A stretch of DNA of 64,000 nucleotides from Paenibacillus antibioticophila. GTDB lineage: Bacteria > Bacillota > Bacilli > Paenibacillales > Paenibacillaceae. The notes beneath the pieces are model-generated. The model made no database searches. It saw only the letters and a list, made by a program, of their open reading frames with translations, and was not told the DNA's origin. Positions 9,096-17,913 of this stretch are shown one piece after another. The position numbers and the translations under genes were made by a program. Position 1 is the stretch's first letter. Each line of letters opens with the position of its first letter. Where the stretch lies: contig NZ_HG005139.1 of NCBI RefSeq assembly GCF_000455265.1, positions 2,849,554 through 2,913,553 on the forward strand, given 5' to 3'.

Positions 9096-9599
9096 CTTGC
9101 TTCCTTCTTTTTTAGTGTTTTTGAGGAATTGCAGTTAACATTCCTGTGTTCACGACGTCCCACCGACATAAGCGACCAACGTGAGCAGTCGTGTCACCTG
9201 AATCTACTACCCAGACTAATCTACTGGCGACCGAGGCGGCTTATCCGCCGATGCGTGAACACTTTGTTATAAGATACCCCGCCTTCGGAGCGTTCCTATA
9301 ACTACTATGTTTTCAATAAAACCCTCGTTTGATAAGATAAAGGATGTCCGGAGCCATTAAAGATGCTCGCTCCGGCAATATCTTAACTCATACATCGCCG
9401 ATTATAGTCGAATACACGAACTCTTTTAGATTAGTCTAAATTGCCTCTAGTCATATTTTACTATAAGATGGAATAATATGACGATTAAATGATTATTTGC
9501 TCGAAAACAAAAAACTCCCGCTAATAGAGTAGCGAAAGCCCTTTCGAAAATCGATTTACACCAAAATTAATTACCTTATTCCAGTCTACCAACCAACGT
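9096..9599. other. Spacer with nested palindromes, attC-like
   Basis: No gene. GTGTTCACG at 9146-9154 pairs with CGTGAACAC at 9254-9262 around a 100-base body that holds a smaller GGCGG/CCGCC hairpin. Immediately beyond, GTTATAAGA (9266-9274) pairs with TTCCTATAAC (9293-9302). A third hairpin with CCGGAGC/GCTCCGG arms lies near 9350-9380. Nested palindromes lying just upstream of a single short gene resemble integron recombination sites, but the exact integron core sequence is not met. Confidence 0.35.
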
Positions 9600-9890
9600 T
9601 CACTTCCCAAGCCCCCCAATCCCCTCCCCCCAAAACACCTTCAACATCACCAAAGCCCCCATCCTAAACCCCTGGACAAAAGCCTCACTCGCAACCATAG
9701 AACTAGATTCCCCATTCAAATCCAAAATCTCCTCAAGGGTTTTGAAGTCGTCCTCCGAGAATCTTTGTTTGGCTTCTTCCATCAATGCAGAGATCTTTCT
9801 AGTCAACGGACGATACTCGGGATTCGAGGGGACTATATGCTCTTCGGGATGCAGATTACCGTAATATAATTCTTCTATAATATTCTTCAT
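9600..9890 (-). CDS. DUF6809-like small protein
   Basis: 96 residues, with GAGGGCGAG upstream of ATG. The beginning MKNIIEELYYGNLHPEEHIV and the alternating helical body (LTRKISALMEEAKQRF, FVQGFRMGALVML) match small helical proteins of unknown function that are frequent in Bacillota prophages and mobile regions (DUF6809 type). No catalytic motif is visible. It marks the right edge of the accessory island. Confidence 0.5.
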   Translation of the reverse strand: MKNIIEELYYGNLHPEEHIVPSNPEYRPLTRKISALMEEAKQRFSEDDFKTLEEILDLNGESSSMVASEAFVQGFRMGALVMLKVFWGEGIGGLGK

Positions 9891-10103
9891 TAGCTCGCCC
9901 TCTTAATGAACTTATCAAAGTAAGGAGTTAAAAAACTTGGCGCAGCTCCCCCGAAACAAGTTTACCGTATACGATCGGAGCGATTTGAATTTTATGCAAT
10001 ATTCGCATAATACTCTCTAAGTAAACAAAATCGGATAGGCGATCCGGCGATATCCTGCCCCCGCATCCCCTCAAGCACACTCCTTAATCGTGGCCATTTA
10101 CAA

Positions 10104-10145
10104 CAAAAGAACGTGCACGGGCCGTTCAAGGCTTCCCATGCACGT
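10104..10145 (-). terminator. Terminator of the sugar ABC operon
   Basis: On the minus strand ACGTGCA pairs with TGCACGT around a GGG/CCC inner stem, followed by TTCTTTTG. It lies just past the stop of the substrate-binding protein. Confidence 0.75.
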
Positions 10146-10179
10146 CTCCTATTTGTCATTACAGCACGATTAACAAGGA

Positions 10180-11568
10180 TTACTTTTTATTTACTCTATT
10201 GTAGTCCTCCAAAGCTTTGTTGGAGGCGGCGGCCATATCTTTAATGGCTTGGTCGATATCTTTTTTGCCTGTAACATAGGCCAGGGTTTCATCCTTTGTC
10301 GCGCGGTTGAATTCACCGGAGACCGGGTTCATGGGTTCCTGAGTTTCCGGAGACGACGCGTGCAGTTGCTCGATTGCGGTTTTAAATAAAGGATTTTCCT
10401 CCAGATGCTGCTTCATTTCAGGCAAATCATAGGTTTTTTTGTTGACCGGAAAATAACCGGTGCCTGTATGCCATGTAAATTGTGTTTTGGGAGAAGTGCT
10501 GTATTTCATATATTCCCATGCGGCATCGATGTTCGATGGTTCGCCTCTGTCCACCAGGTACAGCGCCGAACCGCCGACTGCTACTCCGCCTTTGTCACTT
10601 TCATGGACCTTAGGCAAGAACGCGGTGCCTACTTCAAATTTATCGCCCACCGCGGTTAACGTTCCTTTTACTCCTGCTGTAGAATTAAGGAACATGCCCA
10701 GCTTTCCTGCAGCAAAAACCTCGTTCGTTTTTACTTCCGGGCCCGTTTGAATGCCGCCGTATTCCACAGCCTTTTTCCAAGTGGTCAGGAATTCTTTCAT
10801 CGTCCCTGTCGAATCAAATTCTACTTGGGTCATGGTGTCTTCACGACCGTTTTTGTTATTGCCGATATAGCCTCCCTGCATCCCGATCCAGCTCGATAAG
10901 TGGTATTGGTCCGGCGTTACGGAAAGCCCCCATTGCGTCACTTGATCTCCGTTCCTCTTCGTCATCTTGGAGGCGTATTGGCCCATTTCATCAATGGTTT
11001 GAGGAGGTTTATTCGGGTCCAACCCCGCTTCTTTAAACATGTTTTTATTGTAGTACAACAAAACTGTAGAGTTGGCAAACGGAACGCCCGCCAATTTACC
11101 TTTGAAGCTGAAGGAAGAAACGGTATTGGGCTCTAAATCCGCTATATTGAAAGAAGGGTCTTTATCGATCATCGATTGCGCCCAGATAATACTAGGCACG
11201 TCCTTGATATATGCCGTGTCCGATGCGGGAACTTGTACGATATCCGGCAAGTTTTTGGTATCCTTCGCCTGGACGGCCGCTTTTACTTTTTTCAGCAAGT
11301 CCTGGTAACTGCCTTGAAATACCGGCGTAACTTCAATCCCCTTTTCCTTGCCTATCGTATCGTTGAAATTTTGGACGACTTCTTTAACCACACCTTCATT
11401 CGTGCCCCCCATGGCATGCCAAAATGTTAAATTAACAGATCCGGAATGGCTGACTTCAGCCACCGCGCTGCTGCTGGCGTCCTTGGTAGATGTGGCTGTG
11501 TCGGTTTTCGTCCCGCACCCGGTAAGTAGTATGATCGATGCGGCTAGTACTGCAATGGTTTTCCTCAT
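10180..11568 (-). CDS. Sugar ABC transporter substrate-binding lipoprotein
   Basis: About 462 residues. ATG 11566-11568 has AGGAGG eight bases upstream and is preferred to the TTG at 11574. A lipoprotein signal ends in LLTGC. The mature protein begins LTFWHAMGG and has features of the UgpB/MalE family (FNDTIGKEKGIEVTPVFQGS, FWHTGTGYFPVNKK). It would capture a sugar or glycerophosphodiester outside the membrane and pass it to the permeases encoded at 12462-14149. No ATPase is encoded here, so a shared MsmX-type ATPase is expected. Last gene of the operon. Confidence 0.9.
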   Translation of the reverse strand: MRKTIAVLAASIILLTGCGTKTDTATSTKDASSSAVAEVSHSGSVNLTFWHAMGGTNEGVVKEVVQNFNDTIGKEKGIEVTPVFQGSYQDLLKKVKAAVQAKDTKNLPDIVQVPASDTAYIKDVPSIIWAQSMIDKDPSFNIADLEPNTVSSFSFKGKLAGVPFANSTVLLYYNKNMFKEAGLDPNKPPQTIDEMGQYASKMTKRNGDQVTQWGLSVTPDQYHLSSWIGMQGGYIGNNKNGREDTMTQVEFDSTGTMKEFLTTWKKAVEYGGIQTGPEVKTNEVFAAGKLGMFLNSTAGVKGTLTAVGDKFEVGTAFLPKVHESDKGGVAVGGSALYLVDRGEPSNIDAAWEYMKYSTSPKTQFTWHTGTGYFPVNKKTYDLPEMKQHLEENPLFKTAIEQLHASSPETQEPMNPVSGEFNRATKDETLAYVTGKKDIDQAIKDMAAASNKALEDYNRVNKK

Positions 11569-11649
11569 TCCCAAATCCTCCTAATGGTTATGTGTGTTTT
11601 TTATATTAACTACCTATCAGTGCGCTGGGTCTGCGACTGAATGGGCAGG

Positions 11650-12450
11650 TTAATCTGCTTGCATTTCCATATGGGCCACGATCGGATAATGATCCGACGT
11701 GTACCCCTCTTCAACCTTGTCTCTCACAATCGCACTGGATTTAAAGTCAATCCCTTGACTGCTCATAATGTAATCGATAGGGCTGCCTTCCGTGCCCCCC
11801 TGATAGCCATGAAACGTTCTGCTATGTTTCTTCTCCTCCTCGGACATAAGGTCGAAGCAGCTTGTCATAGGCTCGAATTCATGGATCACATCGAGCAATC
11901 CGCTCTCCGGAGTATCATTGAAATCGCCGGTTAGTATGACCGGTAAGGGGATGTCCAGATTCTGTTCCCGCATGTTTTTCAAAATCAGTCTCAACCCTTC
12001 TGTTCTAGCCACCTTGCCTATATGATCCAAATGAGTATTAAAAAACCTTATCGCGGGCTTGGTCTCGCCATGAATAGCAAGCTCTACCCATGAACAAATT
12101 CTTTCGCATTGGGCATCCCAGCCAAAACTGCCGATCACATCCGGAGTTTCCGACAACATAAACGAACCGCTTCGCAAGATGGAAAAGCTGTCCTTTTTAA
12201 CAAAAATAGCGCTGAATTCCCCCGCCTCTTCCGCACGGGTTCGGTTAACCCCATATACGTCATAGGTTCCGTGGAATCGGTCTTTTAGCCAATCCAGCAT
12301 AGGAACAGTCGCTTCTTGCGTACCGATCAAATCCGGCTTGCGGTCCTCGATGATTTTGGCTACCCAATGCTTTCTTTTTTCCCATACATAAGGGTCTGTA
12401 GCTACTGCTGTACGCAAATTGAATGTCATCACTGTAAACGCTCTGCTCAC
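11650..12450 (-). CDS. Endonuclease/exonuclease/phosphatase family hydrolase
   Basis: 266 residues, GTG start behind GGAGGTG. The family signature is complete: FNLR near the N-terminus, GTQEA (metal-binding Glu), FFNTHLDH, ILTGDFND, SPIDYIM and TSDHYPIVA. There is no signal peptide, so it is cytoplasmic. The fold covers phosphodiesterases, sphingomyelinases and sugar-phosphate phosphatases as well as nucleases. Its place between the permease and the binding-protein genes suggests that it acts on the imported substrate, for example a phosphodiester, rather than on DNA; this is inference. Confidence 0.85.
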   Translation of the reverse strand: MSRAFTVMTFNLRTAVATDPYVWEKRKHWVAKIIEDRKPDLIGTQEATVPMLDWLKDRFHGTYDVYGVNRTRAEEAGEFSAIFVKKDSFSILRSGSFMLSETPDVIGSFGWDAQCERICSWVELAIHGETKPAIRFFNTHLDHIGKVARTEGLRLILKNMREQNLDIPLPVILTGDFNDTPESGLLDVIHEFEPMTSCFDLMSEEEKKHSRTFHGYQGGTEGSPIDYIMSSQGIDFKSSAIVRDKVEEGYTSDHYPIVAHMEMQAD

Positions 12451-12461
12451 TTCAACACCTC

Positions 12462-13289
12462 CTATCCTTTAATTGCGGAAAATGTAACCCCTTGTACTAA
12501 CTGCCTCTGGAATACGAGGAAAATAAATACCGATGGAATCAGAATGACCGTAACCCCCGCCATTACCGGGCCGTACACCATACTTTCTTCAAATTGGAGC
12601 ATAGTAATTCCAACCTGCACGGTTCTCATATGCTCGGTGTTGGTAACCAATAAAGGCCATAAGTATGCATTCCACAGCCCGATAAAAGAAGCGATAAATA
12701 TGGACGACAATACGGATTTAGACATCGGCAGCAGGATATTCAGAAAAAAACGCAGATCCCCGCAGCCATCGACAAACGCAGCATCCCTGAAATCCCTCGG
12801 CATCGTTTTGAAATGCTGCCGCAGCATAAACATAAACGTGGCCGAGGCGATCATGACAATCATAACGCCTGCGTAGGTGTTGATTAATTTCATATTCGCT
12901 ACGGTGATGTAATTGGTAATAATGAGCATATCGCCCGGAATCATCATCGTCCCAAGAATAATCAAAAACCAAAAATGTTTGCCCTTAAAATCGAAGAAAG
13001 CAAAGGAATATGCCGCTAAGCTGCTTGTAATCAATCTTCCGATCGTTCCGATCGACGCGATCAAAAAGGAGTTCCACATAAATAGGAGAATAGGCGTGGA
13101 CGTAAACACCGTCTTGTAATTCTCCCAATATAAGGTGCTTGGAAATAACTTGGGAGGATAGGAGCTTAGGTCAGACGCGCTCATCAAGCTTACTCCCACG
13201 CAATAAATAACCGGAAAGGAGACAATCAATCCAACAAGAAGACAAAGAATGCTCATGAACAGCTTGTGTACATACCTGGATCTCATCAT
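12462..13289 (-). CDS. Sugar ABC permease, MalG/UgpE type
   Basis: 275 residues with six predicted membrane helices. The EAA loop reads DAAFVDGCGDLRFFLNILLP, the site that contacts the ATPase. Its ATGA overlaps the stop of the upstream permease, so the two are translationally coupled. It forms the membrane channel together with the product of 13286-14149. Confidence 0.9.
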   Translation of the reverse strand: MMRSRYVHKLFMSILCLLVGLIVSFPVIYCVGVSLMSASDLSSYPPKLFPSTLYWENYKTVFTSTPILLFMWNSFLIASIGTIGRLITSSLAAYSFAFFDFKGKHFWFLIILGTMMIPGDMLIITNYITVANMKLINTYAGVMIVMIASATFMFMLRQHFKTMPRDFRDAAFVDGCGDLRFFLNILLPMSKSVLSSIFIASFIGLWNAYLWPLLVTNTEHMRTVQVGITMLQFEESMVYGPVMAGVTVILIPSVFIFLVFQRQLVQGVTFSAIKG

Positions 13290-14149
13290 GTGTAATGAAC
13301 TCCTTTTTTCTCATAGACAAAGCTCAGCAAAGTAACCAGCATAACAATGACGAAGATTAAGACCGCTACGGCGGATCCGTATCCGTATTTCGCATTCTCA
13401 AACGCCTCGATATACATCCAGTACATCAACGTTTCCGTAGATCCCATAGGGCCCCCTTTCGTGATAATCCATACGGGACCGAACACCATCAATGAACCGA
13501 TCAAATCCGTACAAATCAAGAAAAAAATCGTCGGAGAGATTAAGGGCATTTTTATGCTTACCAGCTTCTGAAAATAGTTGCAGCCTTCCATATCCGCCGC
13601 TTCCAGCAACTCTGACGGGACATTGCGGAGCGCCGCAAGCAAAAACAAAAAGCTGAATCCGAGTCCCATCCACACGCTAAGAATCGAAATGCCCACCATC
13701 GCATATTTTTCATCGCCAAACCAGTCGATGCCTAAGCCTGTCAAATAGTTAAACATACCGATTGTCGGATTCATAAGCAGTTGGAATATCATGACTGCCG
13801 AAGACATGGATACCGCCATGGGCAGTGCGAACATAATTTGATAGATGTGATTTCCTTTTCTCTTCTTTTCCGCCAAAAGCGCCAAAGCCAAACTGATAAA
13901 AAATGTAGCGGGAATCGTTATCGCCGTATATTCCAACGTATTTAACAAGGTATTGATTAACATCTTATCTTTGAAAAGATTAATAAAGTTTTCGAACCCA
14001 ACAAACTCAACCGGGTTTCCATTCAGATCAACCAAAGTAAATCCCAAGTAGACCGTCTTGGCGAACGGATAATAGGTGAACAAAATAACAAACAGCAAAC
14101 ATGGCAACATAAACAAATAAGGTTTGATTATTTTTTTTATCCAGCCCAT
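13286..14149 (-). CDS. Sugar ABC permease, MalF/UgpA type
   Basis: 287 residues from ATG 14147-14149, which has AGGGAG six bases upstream; an ATG at 14167 lacks a site. Six membrane helices, starting with KPYLFMLPCLLFVILFTYYP, and an EAA loop ELLEAADMEGCNYFQKLVSI. First gene of the transporter operon, downstream of the GntR gene. Confidence 0.9.
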   Translation of the reverse strand: MGWIKKIIKPYLFMLPCLLFVILFTYYPFAKTVYLGFTLVDLNGNPVEFVGFENFINLFKDKMLINTLLNTLEYTAITIPATFFISLALALLAEKKRKGNHIYQIMFALPMAVSMSSAVMIFQLLMNPTIGMFNYLTGLGIDWFGDEKYAMVGISILSVWMGLGFSFLFLLAALRNVPSELLEAADMEGCNYFQKLVSIKMPLISPTIFFLICTDLIGSLMVFGPVWIITKGGPMGSTETLMYWMYIEAFENAKYGYGSAVAVLIFVIVMLVTLLSFVYEKKGVHYT

Positions 14150-14258
14150 ACAGGACTCCCTTCCCATTTTTCAAGAGGTATAGACATCTTTGCCAATATC
14201 GTAACGTAGAAGTATTCGCCGACTGTCAAATCGATTTATATATTTTGTAAAAGCAAAA

Positions 14259-14288
14259 GAGCCCGCTCTGTAGAAACAGAACGGGCTC
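14259..14288 (-). terminator. Terminator of the GntR gene
   Basis: GAGCCCGTTCTG pairs with CAGAGCGGGCTC across a short loop, followed on the minus strand by TTTTGCTTTT. It separates the regulator transcript from the transporter operon, which must start between here and 14149. Confidence 0.85.
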
Positions 14289-14304
14289 CTCGCGGTCAAA
14301 TCGG

Positions 14305-15018
14305 CTAGATCGTGCGTCTTATACGGAACGTAAAGACATCATTGCGCAAATAATCCAGCGAGTACAGGACAGGCTGATTGACTTCGTCATAATGAGTCTG
14401 CTTCAGCAGCAGCACGGTCGTTTGCGGGTGCAGCAGAAGCCGCTGGCAATTGCGGTCGATATGCAGCGGTACGCTGATTTCCGAATCGGCCGTCACGATC
14501 TTGCGGCCAAGCTGCTTCTCGAAAAATTTCAGCAGCGAGCCTTCGAACTGGCCGTTATCGAAGCGATCCCCCGCGATTTGCCGGGGGATGACGTTGATCG
14601 AATAAGCAACCGGCTCTCCGTTGGCCGAACGAAACCGCTCCAGCATAATGACTGGATCATCCGGCTGAATGCCCAGCGCTTGGGCAGCTTCCGGCGCGCA
14701 TCGCTCCGTCTTGAGCCGAATGCGTTCCTCACCCTCATCCAACCGGGCGGCCTGAATCATCGAGCCGATGCTCGACAGCTTCTCAAGCGAACTTGAGATG
14801 AGCGGCAGCGGCTGGATCACGAACGTTCCCACCCCGTGCTTGATGAGAAGTCTTCCTTCCTGCTCCAGCGCGCGAACAGCCGAACGAAAAGTTTCGCGGC
14901 TGACGCCGAACTCCTTGGCCATCACCAGCTCCGATGGCATCCGTTCGCCGATTCGCAGTTCCCCGTTGTCAATCATTTCCACTAACCGCTGCTTGACTTG
15001 ATAGTGTTTAGCTTGCAT
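14305..15018 (-). CDS. GntR-family regulator with UTRA ligand domain
   Basis: 237 residues from ATG 15016-15018 (GAGGAG upstream). The N-terminal winged helix has the standard GntR pattern (IDNGELRIGERMPSELVMA, EFGVSRETFRSAVRALEQEG, LLIKHGVGTFV). The rest is a UTRA domain (VIMLERFRSANGEPVAYSIN, LLLKQTHYDEVNQPVLYSLD) that binds a sugar or sugar phosphate. It probably controls the transporter operon immediately downstream. Confidence 0.85.
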   Translation of the reverse strand: MQAKHYQVKQRLVEMIDNGELRIGERMPSELVMAKEFGVSRETFRSAVRALEQEGRLLIKHGVGTFVIQPLPLISSSLEKLSSIGSMIQAARLDEGEERIRLKTERCAPEAAQALGIQPDDPVIMLERFRSANGEPVAYSINVIPRQIAGDRFDNGQFEGSLLKFFEKQLGRKIVTADSEISVPLHIDRNCQRLLLHPQTTVLLLKQTHYDEVNQPVLYSLDYLRNDVFTFRIRRTI

Positions 15019-15101
15019 AACTACGTCTACTCCTCTAGACAACTTTATTCAATTCTGCTGGATATCCGTATCCGTTGTCAAGTAGGACATGACAGTCACC
15101 A

Positions 15102-15149
15102 ATCTTGACAGCGTCAAGATTTAAAGTTATCTTTACGTTGTAAAGTTAA
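15102..15149. promoter_or_regulatory. Two operator-like palindromes between gntR and tetR genes
   Basis: ATCTTGAC-AGC-GTCAAGAT (15102-15120) is a perfect 8-bp palindrome. TTATCTTTAC-GTT-GTAAAGTTAA (15127-15149, with inner perfect arms CTTTAC/GTAAAG) follows seven bases later, directly before the Shine-Dalgarno of the TetR gene. The second is the likely autoregulatory TetR operator; the first may serve either regulator. Confidence 0.55.
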
Positions 15150-15167
15150 GGGAAGGAGCGATTATTT

Positions 15168-15773
15168 TTGAAGCCTAAACCCTATCATCATGGAGATTTA
15201 CGTAACACCTTAATTGAAACTGGCATTGAGCTAATTAGCAAGGAGGGGTTAGGAGGTTTCTCCTTGCGTAAGGTTGCAGCCAAATGCGGTGTCAGTCATG
15301 CTGCTCCTTACAGTCATTTCAAGGATATGCAGGAGCTGTTGGCGGCCATGGCAGATCATGTCACCGAGCAGTTTACGGCTTCTCTACAAGAGTCCATTGA
15401 AGGGCAAAGCGCCCCCATGTCGGCCATGGAAAAGCTTGGAACCGCCTATATTGCTTTTTTCGAGCAGCATCCTACCTACCTGCCGTTCTTATTTTTTCAG
15501 TCGGGCATTATCATTCAGGTAGACGAAGGAGCGGAAGATGTTCCCCCTTACCCGCCGTTTGCGGTATTCCGGGCAACCGGCTACCGGCTGTTCCGCAGTT
15601 TGGGTCTTCCACCTGAGCTGGACGGCACAATGCTGATGGCTTACTGGTCGCTTGTCCACGGCGTGGCATCCCTACTATCCAGCAGCGGCATTCGATATTC
15701 AGGCGATTGGCAAAAGGTATGGCAAACCATTCTTCAATCGGGAGGAACAGCAAATGAGACTGATTGTCCATGA
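15168..15773 (+). CDS. TetR/AcrR-family transcriptional regulator
   Basis: 201 residues with a TTG start behind GGAAGGAG. The N-terminal helix-turn-helix is clear (GGFSLRKVAAKCGVSHAAPY, SHFKDMQELLAAM). The C-terminal part resembles the TetR_C WHG domain (LGTAYIAFFEQHPTYLPFLF). The 3' end overlaps the start of the next gene by about 20 bases, so it is in an operon with the two oxidoreductases and probably represses it through the palindrome upstream. Confidence 0.85.
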   Translation: MKPKPYHHGDLRNTLIETGIELISKEGLGGFSLRKVAAKCGVSHAAPYSHFKDMQELLAAMADHVTEQFTASLQESIEGQSAPMSAMEKLGTAYIAFFEQHPTYLPFLFFQSGIIIQVDEGAEDVPPYPPFAVFRATGYRLFRSLGLPPELDGTMLMAYWSLVHGVASLLSSSGIRYSGDWQKVWQTILQSGGTANETDCP

Positions 15774-16260
15774 TCTAGCGAATCATGACTATGATGCTTG
15801 GCTAAGCGGCTTCAGCAGGGATACGGATGAAGTGATTGGAGAGTCCGGTACCATTCGTCACTGTGTAGGCTGCTTTGGTTGTTGGGTCCGTACTCCGGGA
15901 ACCTGCGTGCTTAAAGATCCCTATAAGCACATGGGCGAACGGCTCGCCGCCTGCGATGAATTTGTGCTGATCAGCCGCAACGTGTATGGAGGATACAGCC
16001 CGTTCGTCAGCAATGTGTTGAACAGGTCATTACCCTATGTTCTGCCCTATTTTGTAATCCAAGACGGTGAGACACATCACCAGCAACGCTACAAGCAGCG
16101 ATTCAAGTTCTCGGTCCATTTCTATGGAGAAGGAATAACGGAGGCAGAGCGCCACACGGCACAAGCATTGACCCGGGCCAATGCAAAAAATTTGGATGCG
16201 TCCCATTATAGTGTTTCTTTTCACAACACGCTTCACGAGTTGACGGAGGTGCAACCATGA
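15754..16260 (+). CDS. Flavodoxin-like NAD(P)H-dependent oxidoreductase
   Basis: 168 residues from ATG 15754 with GGAGG just upstream, inside the end of the TetR gene. It carries GCFGCWVRTPGTCVLKDP, the Cys-containing segment of the NADPH-dependent FMN reductase/flavodoxin-fold family, and FVLISRNVYGGYSPFVSNVLNRS for the FMN pocket. The protein is shorter than typical members, lacking the usual GSPR/GSP N-terminal loop. ATGA overlap with the next gene indicates coupling. Confidence 0.7.
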   Translation: MRLIVHDLANHDYDAWLSGFSRDTDEVIGESGTIRHCVGCFGCWVRTPGTCVLKDPYKHMGERLAACDEFVLISRNVYGGYSPFVSNVLNRSLPYVLPYFVIQDGETHHQQRYKQRFKFSVHFYGEGITEAERHTAQALTRANAKNLDASHYSVSFHNTLHELTEVQP

Positions 16261-16913
16261 AAATGGCTCTGATTAACGGCAGTCCCAAGGGTGGACCCAG
16301 CAACTCCGGATTTCTGCTGGAAAAGCTCAAGCCACTCATCACCGAAGGCAACGAGCTCCACTCGTACCGAGTCAATGCAAAGCAGTTGAAGCCTGAGCAA
16401 TATCGGGAGCTTAACGAAGCCGATGTCATCGTGCTGGCATTTCCGCTCTATTTTGATGCCATCCCTTCACATCTACTGCGGATGATGGTCGAATTGGAGA
16501 ATTACCGGCAGAGTGAGCCAGGGAACCCGAACCTCATCGTTTATGTGCTAATTAATAATGGATTTTTCGAAGGGCGTCAGTGCACCATTGCAGCAGATAT
16601 GGTAAGCAACTGGTGCGTACGCTGCGGCTTCCGTTTTGGAATGGCCGTCGGTCACGGAGCAGGAGAGATGTTCAACGACATAAAGATGGTGCCGCTGGGT
16701 AAAGGCCCACTGAAGAATCTCGGCAAGGCGATGACCCGGCTCTCCACGGCTATCCTCACCCGCAGCAGTGCAGAATCGCTGTTTATTCAGCCAAACTTCC
16801 CGCGTATTCTGTGGCGTTTGTCCGCTACCCATTTCTTCTGGCACCGCAAAGCAAAACAGAATGGACTCCGGCCGAAGGATCTGAGGAAGCAGCCGTTTCA
16901 GGAGAGCCGGTAA
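16257..16913 (+). CDS. NAD(P)H-dependent oxidoreductase, flavodoxin fold
   Basis: 218 residues. It starts with MALINGSPKGGPSNSGFLL, the phosphate-binding loop of the flavodoxin-like fold that is missing in the preceding protein, followed by VIVLAFPLYFDAIPSHLLRM. The two could form a heteromeric flavoenzyme. The stop is followed by convergent decayed sequence. The substrate is not apparent; TetR control suggests a quinone or xenobiotic. Confidence 0.75.
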   Translation: MKMALINGSPKGGPSNSGFLLEKLKPLITEGNELHSYRVNAKQLKPEQYRELNEADVIVLAFPLYFDAIPSHLLRMMVELENYRQSEPGNPNLIVYVLINNGFFEGRQCTIAADMVSNWCVRCGFRFGMAVGHGAGEMFNDIKMVPLGKGPLKNLGKAMTRLSTAILTRSSAESLFIQPNFPRILWRLSATHFFWHRKAKQNGLRPKDLRKQPFQESR

Positions 16914-16949
16914 CGAAGATAGATCATGCGTCTCAATGATATGGAGATG

Positions 16950-17597
16950 CTACTGGAGGGTATGGACAATATCAAACCCCGAGGGAATTTCCCGGGAACA
17001 CCCATGATTTCCGGCACCCCGTACTTTCTCCAGCGCAGCATTGTATCGCGCGTTCAGATCACTCAAATACCTTGTCCAAATCCTGCCCGTCAAAAATGAA
17101 TTTGTTGAAGACATCGACTTTCTTCGTGCCTTCGACGCGGATTCGGTGGCGACCAGCGGGGTGGCGGGGTAGATGCCGTCCATCGCGGTCAGCAGGAAGT
17201 TCTCGATGCCGACGATGTCCGGGGCTTTGGCTTTGGCCGCCACGGACGGGATGACGGTGACGCCATAGCCGCCTTCCTGGTAAGCGACCTGCACGTCGTC
17301 ACTGTACATCCACTCAATGAACTTCTAGGCTTCTTCTTTATGCTCGGAATTTTTGCTCATGGCCAGATAGCTGCCCGCGATGACTTGGTCGGCCCCGTTT
17401 TGTTTGCCGTCGATCGTCGGCTGCATGGCCTCGGCCCAGCGAATGTCCGTCGGGAATTGCGTCTTGTACACGCTCGGCTTGACCGAGTGGTTGAAGTACA
17501 TGCCGCTCTTCACTTGCGCGAACTGGGCGCGGAGCGGATCGATGTCGAGCGATTCCGAGCCGGGCAGCATGCTGCCGTCCGCACGGATTTGATGCAA
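16950..17597 (-). pseudogene. Decayed ABC transporter substrate-binding protein
   Basis: Minus-strand frames at 17325-17597 and 16950-17309 read on from one another across an in-frame TAG (…KEEA stop KFIEWMYSDD…). The sequence QVIAGSYLAMSKNSEHKEEA, VAYQEGGYGVTVIPSVAA and YLSDLNARYNAALEKV is the C-terminal half of an extracellular solute-binding protein. A further frameshift lies near 17120. The N-terminal half and lipobox are absent. Confidence 0.7.
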
Positions 17598-17852
17598 CGC
17601 CTGAGCACTTCTACATGCTCCACTTTGCTCTGTTCCACTATTCTACTGCACGCCTCTTCGCAACTAAATTTATAAAAAAGCCCCCTACAATTTAGCTTGT
17701 ACGGGTCATTTATAAACATCGCCTCGCGAACCTATTGTTACGACATATACAACTAAAAGATCTTCTTTGATAGTTCCGCTTGTTCAATTACCTTTAGGTC
17801 ATCAGATAACCCCGTATTCACGCATCGGGTCTAACTCACTTCGGCGAAAAAA
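17598..17852. other. Spacer without recognisable content
   Basis: About 255 bases between the decayed binding-protein gene and the next terminator. I see no gene, repeat or clear promoter. Confidence 0.5.
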
Positions 17853-17894
17853 AATCACCCTAACCTCAAAGCTTCCGCTCAGGTTAGAGTGATT
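17853..17894 (-). terminator. Terminator of the secreted sensor-paralogue gene
   Basis: AATCACTCTAACCT pairs with AGGTTAGGGTGATT on the minus strand, then eight T residues. Confidence 0.9.
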
Positions 17895-17913
17895 TGCTCA
17901 CTTTTTATATTAA

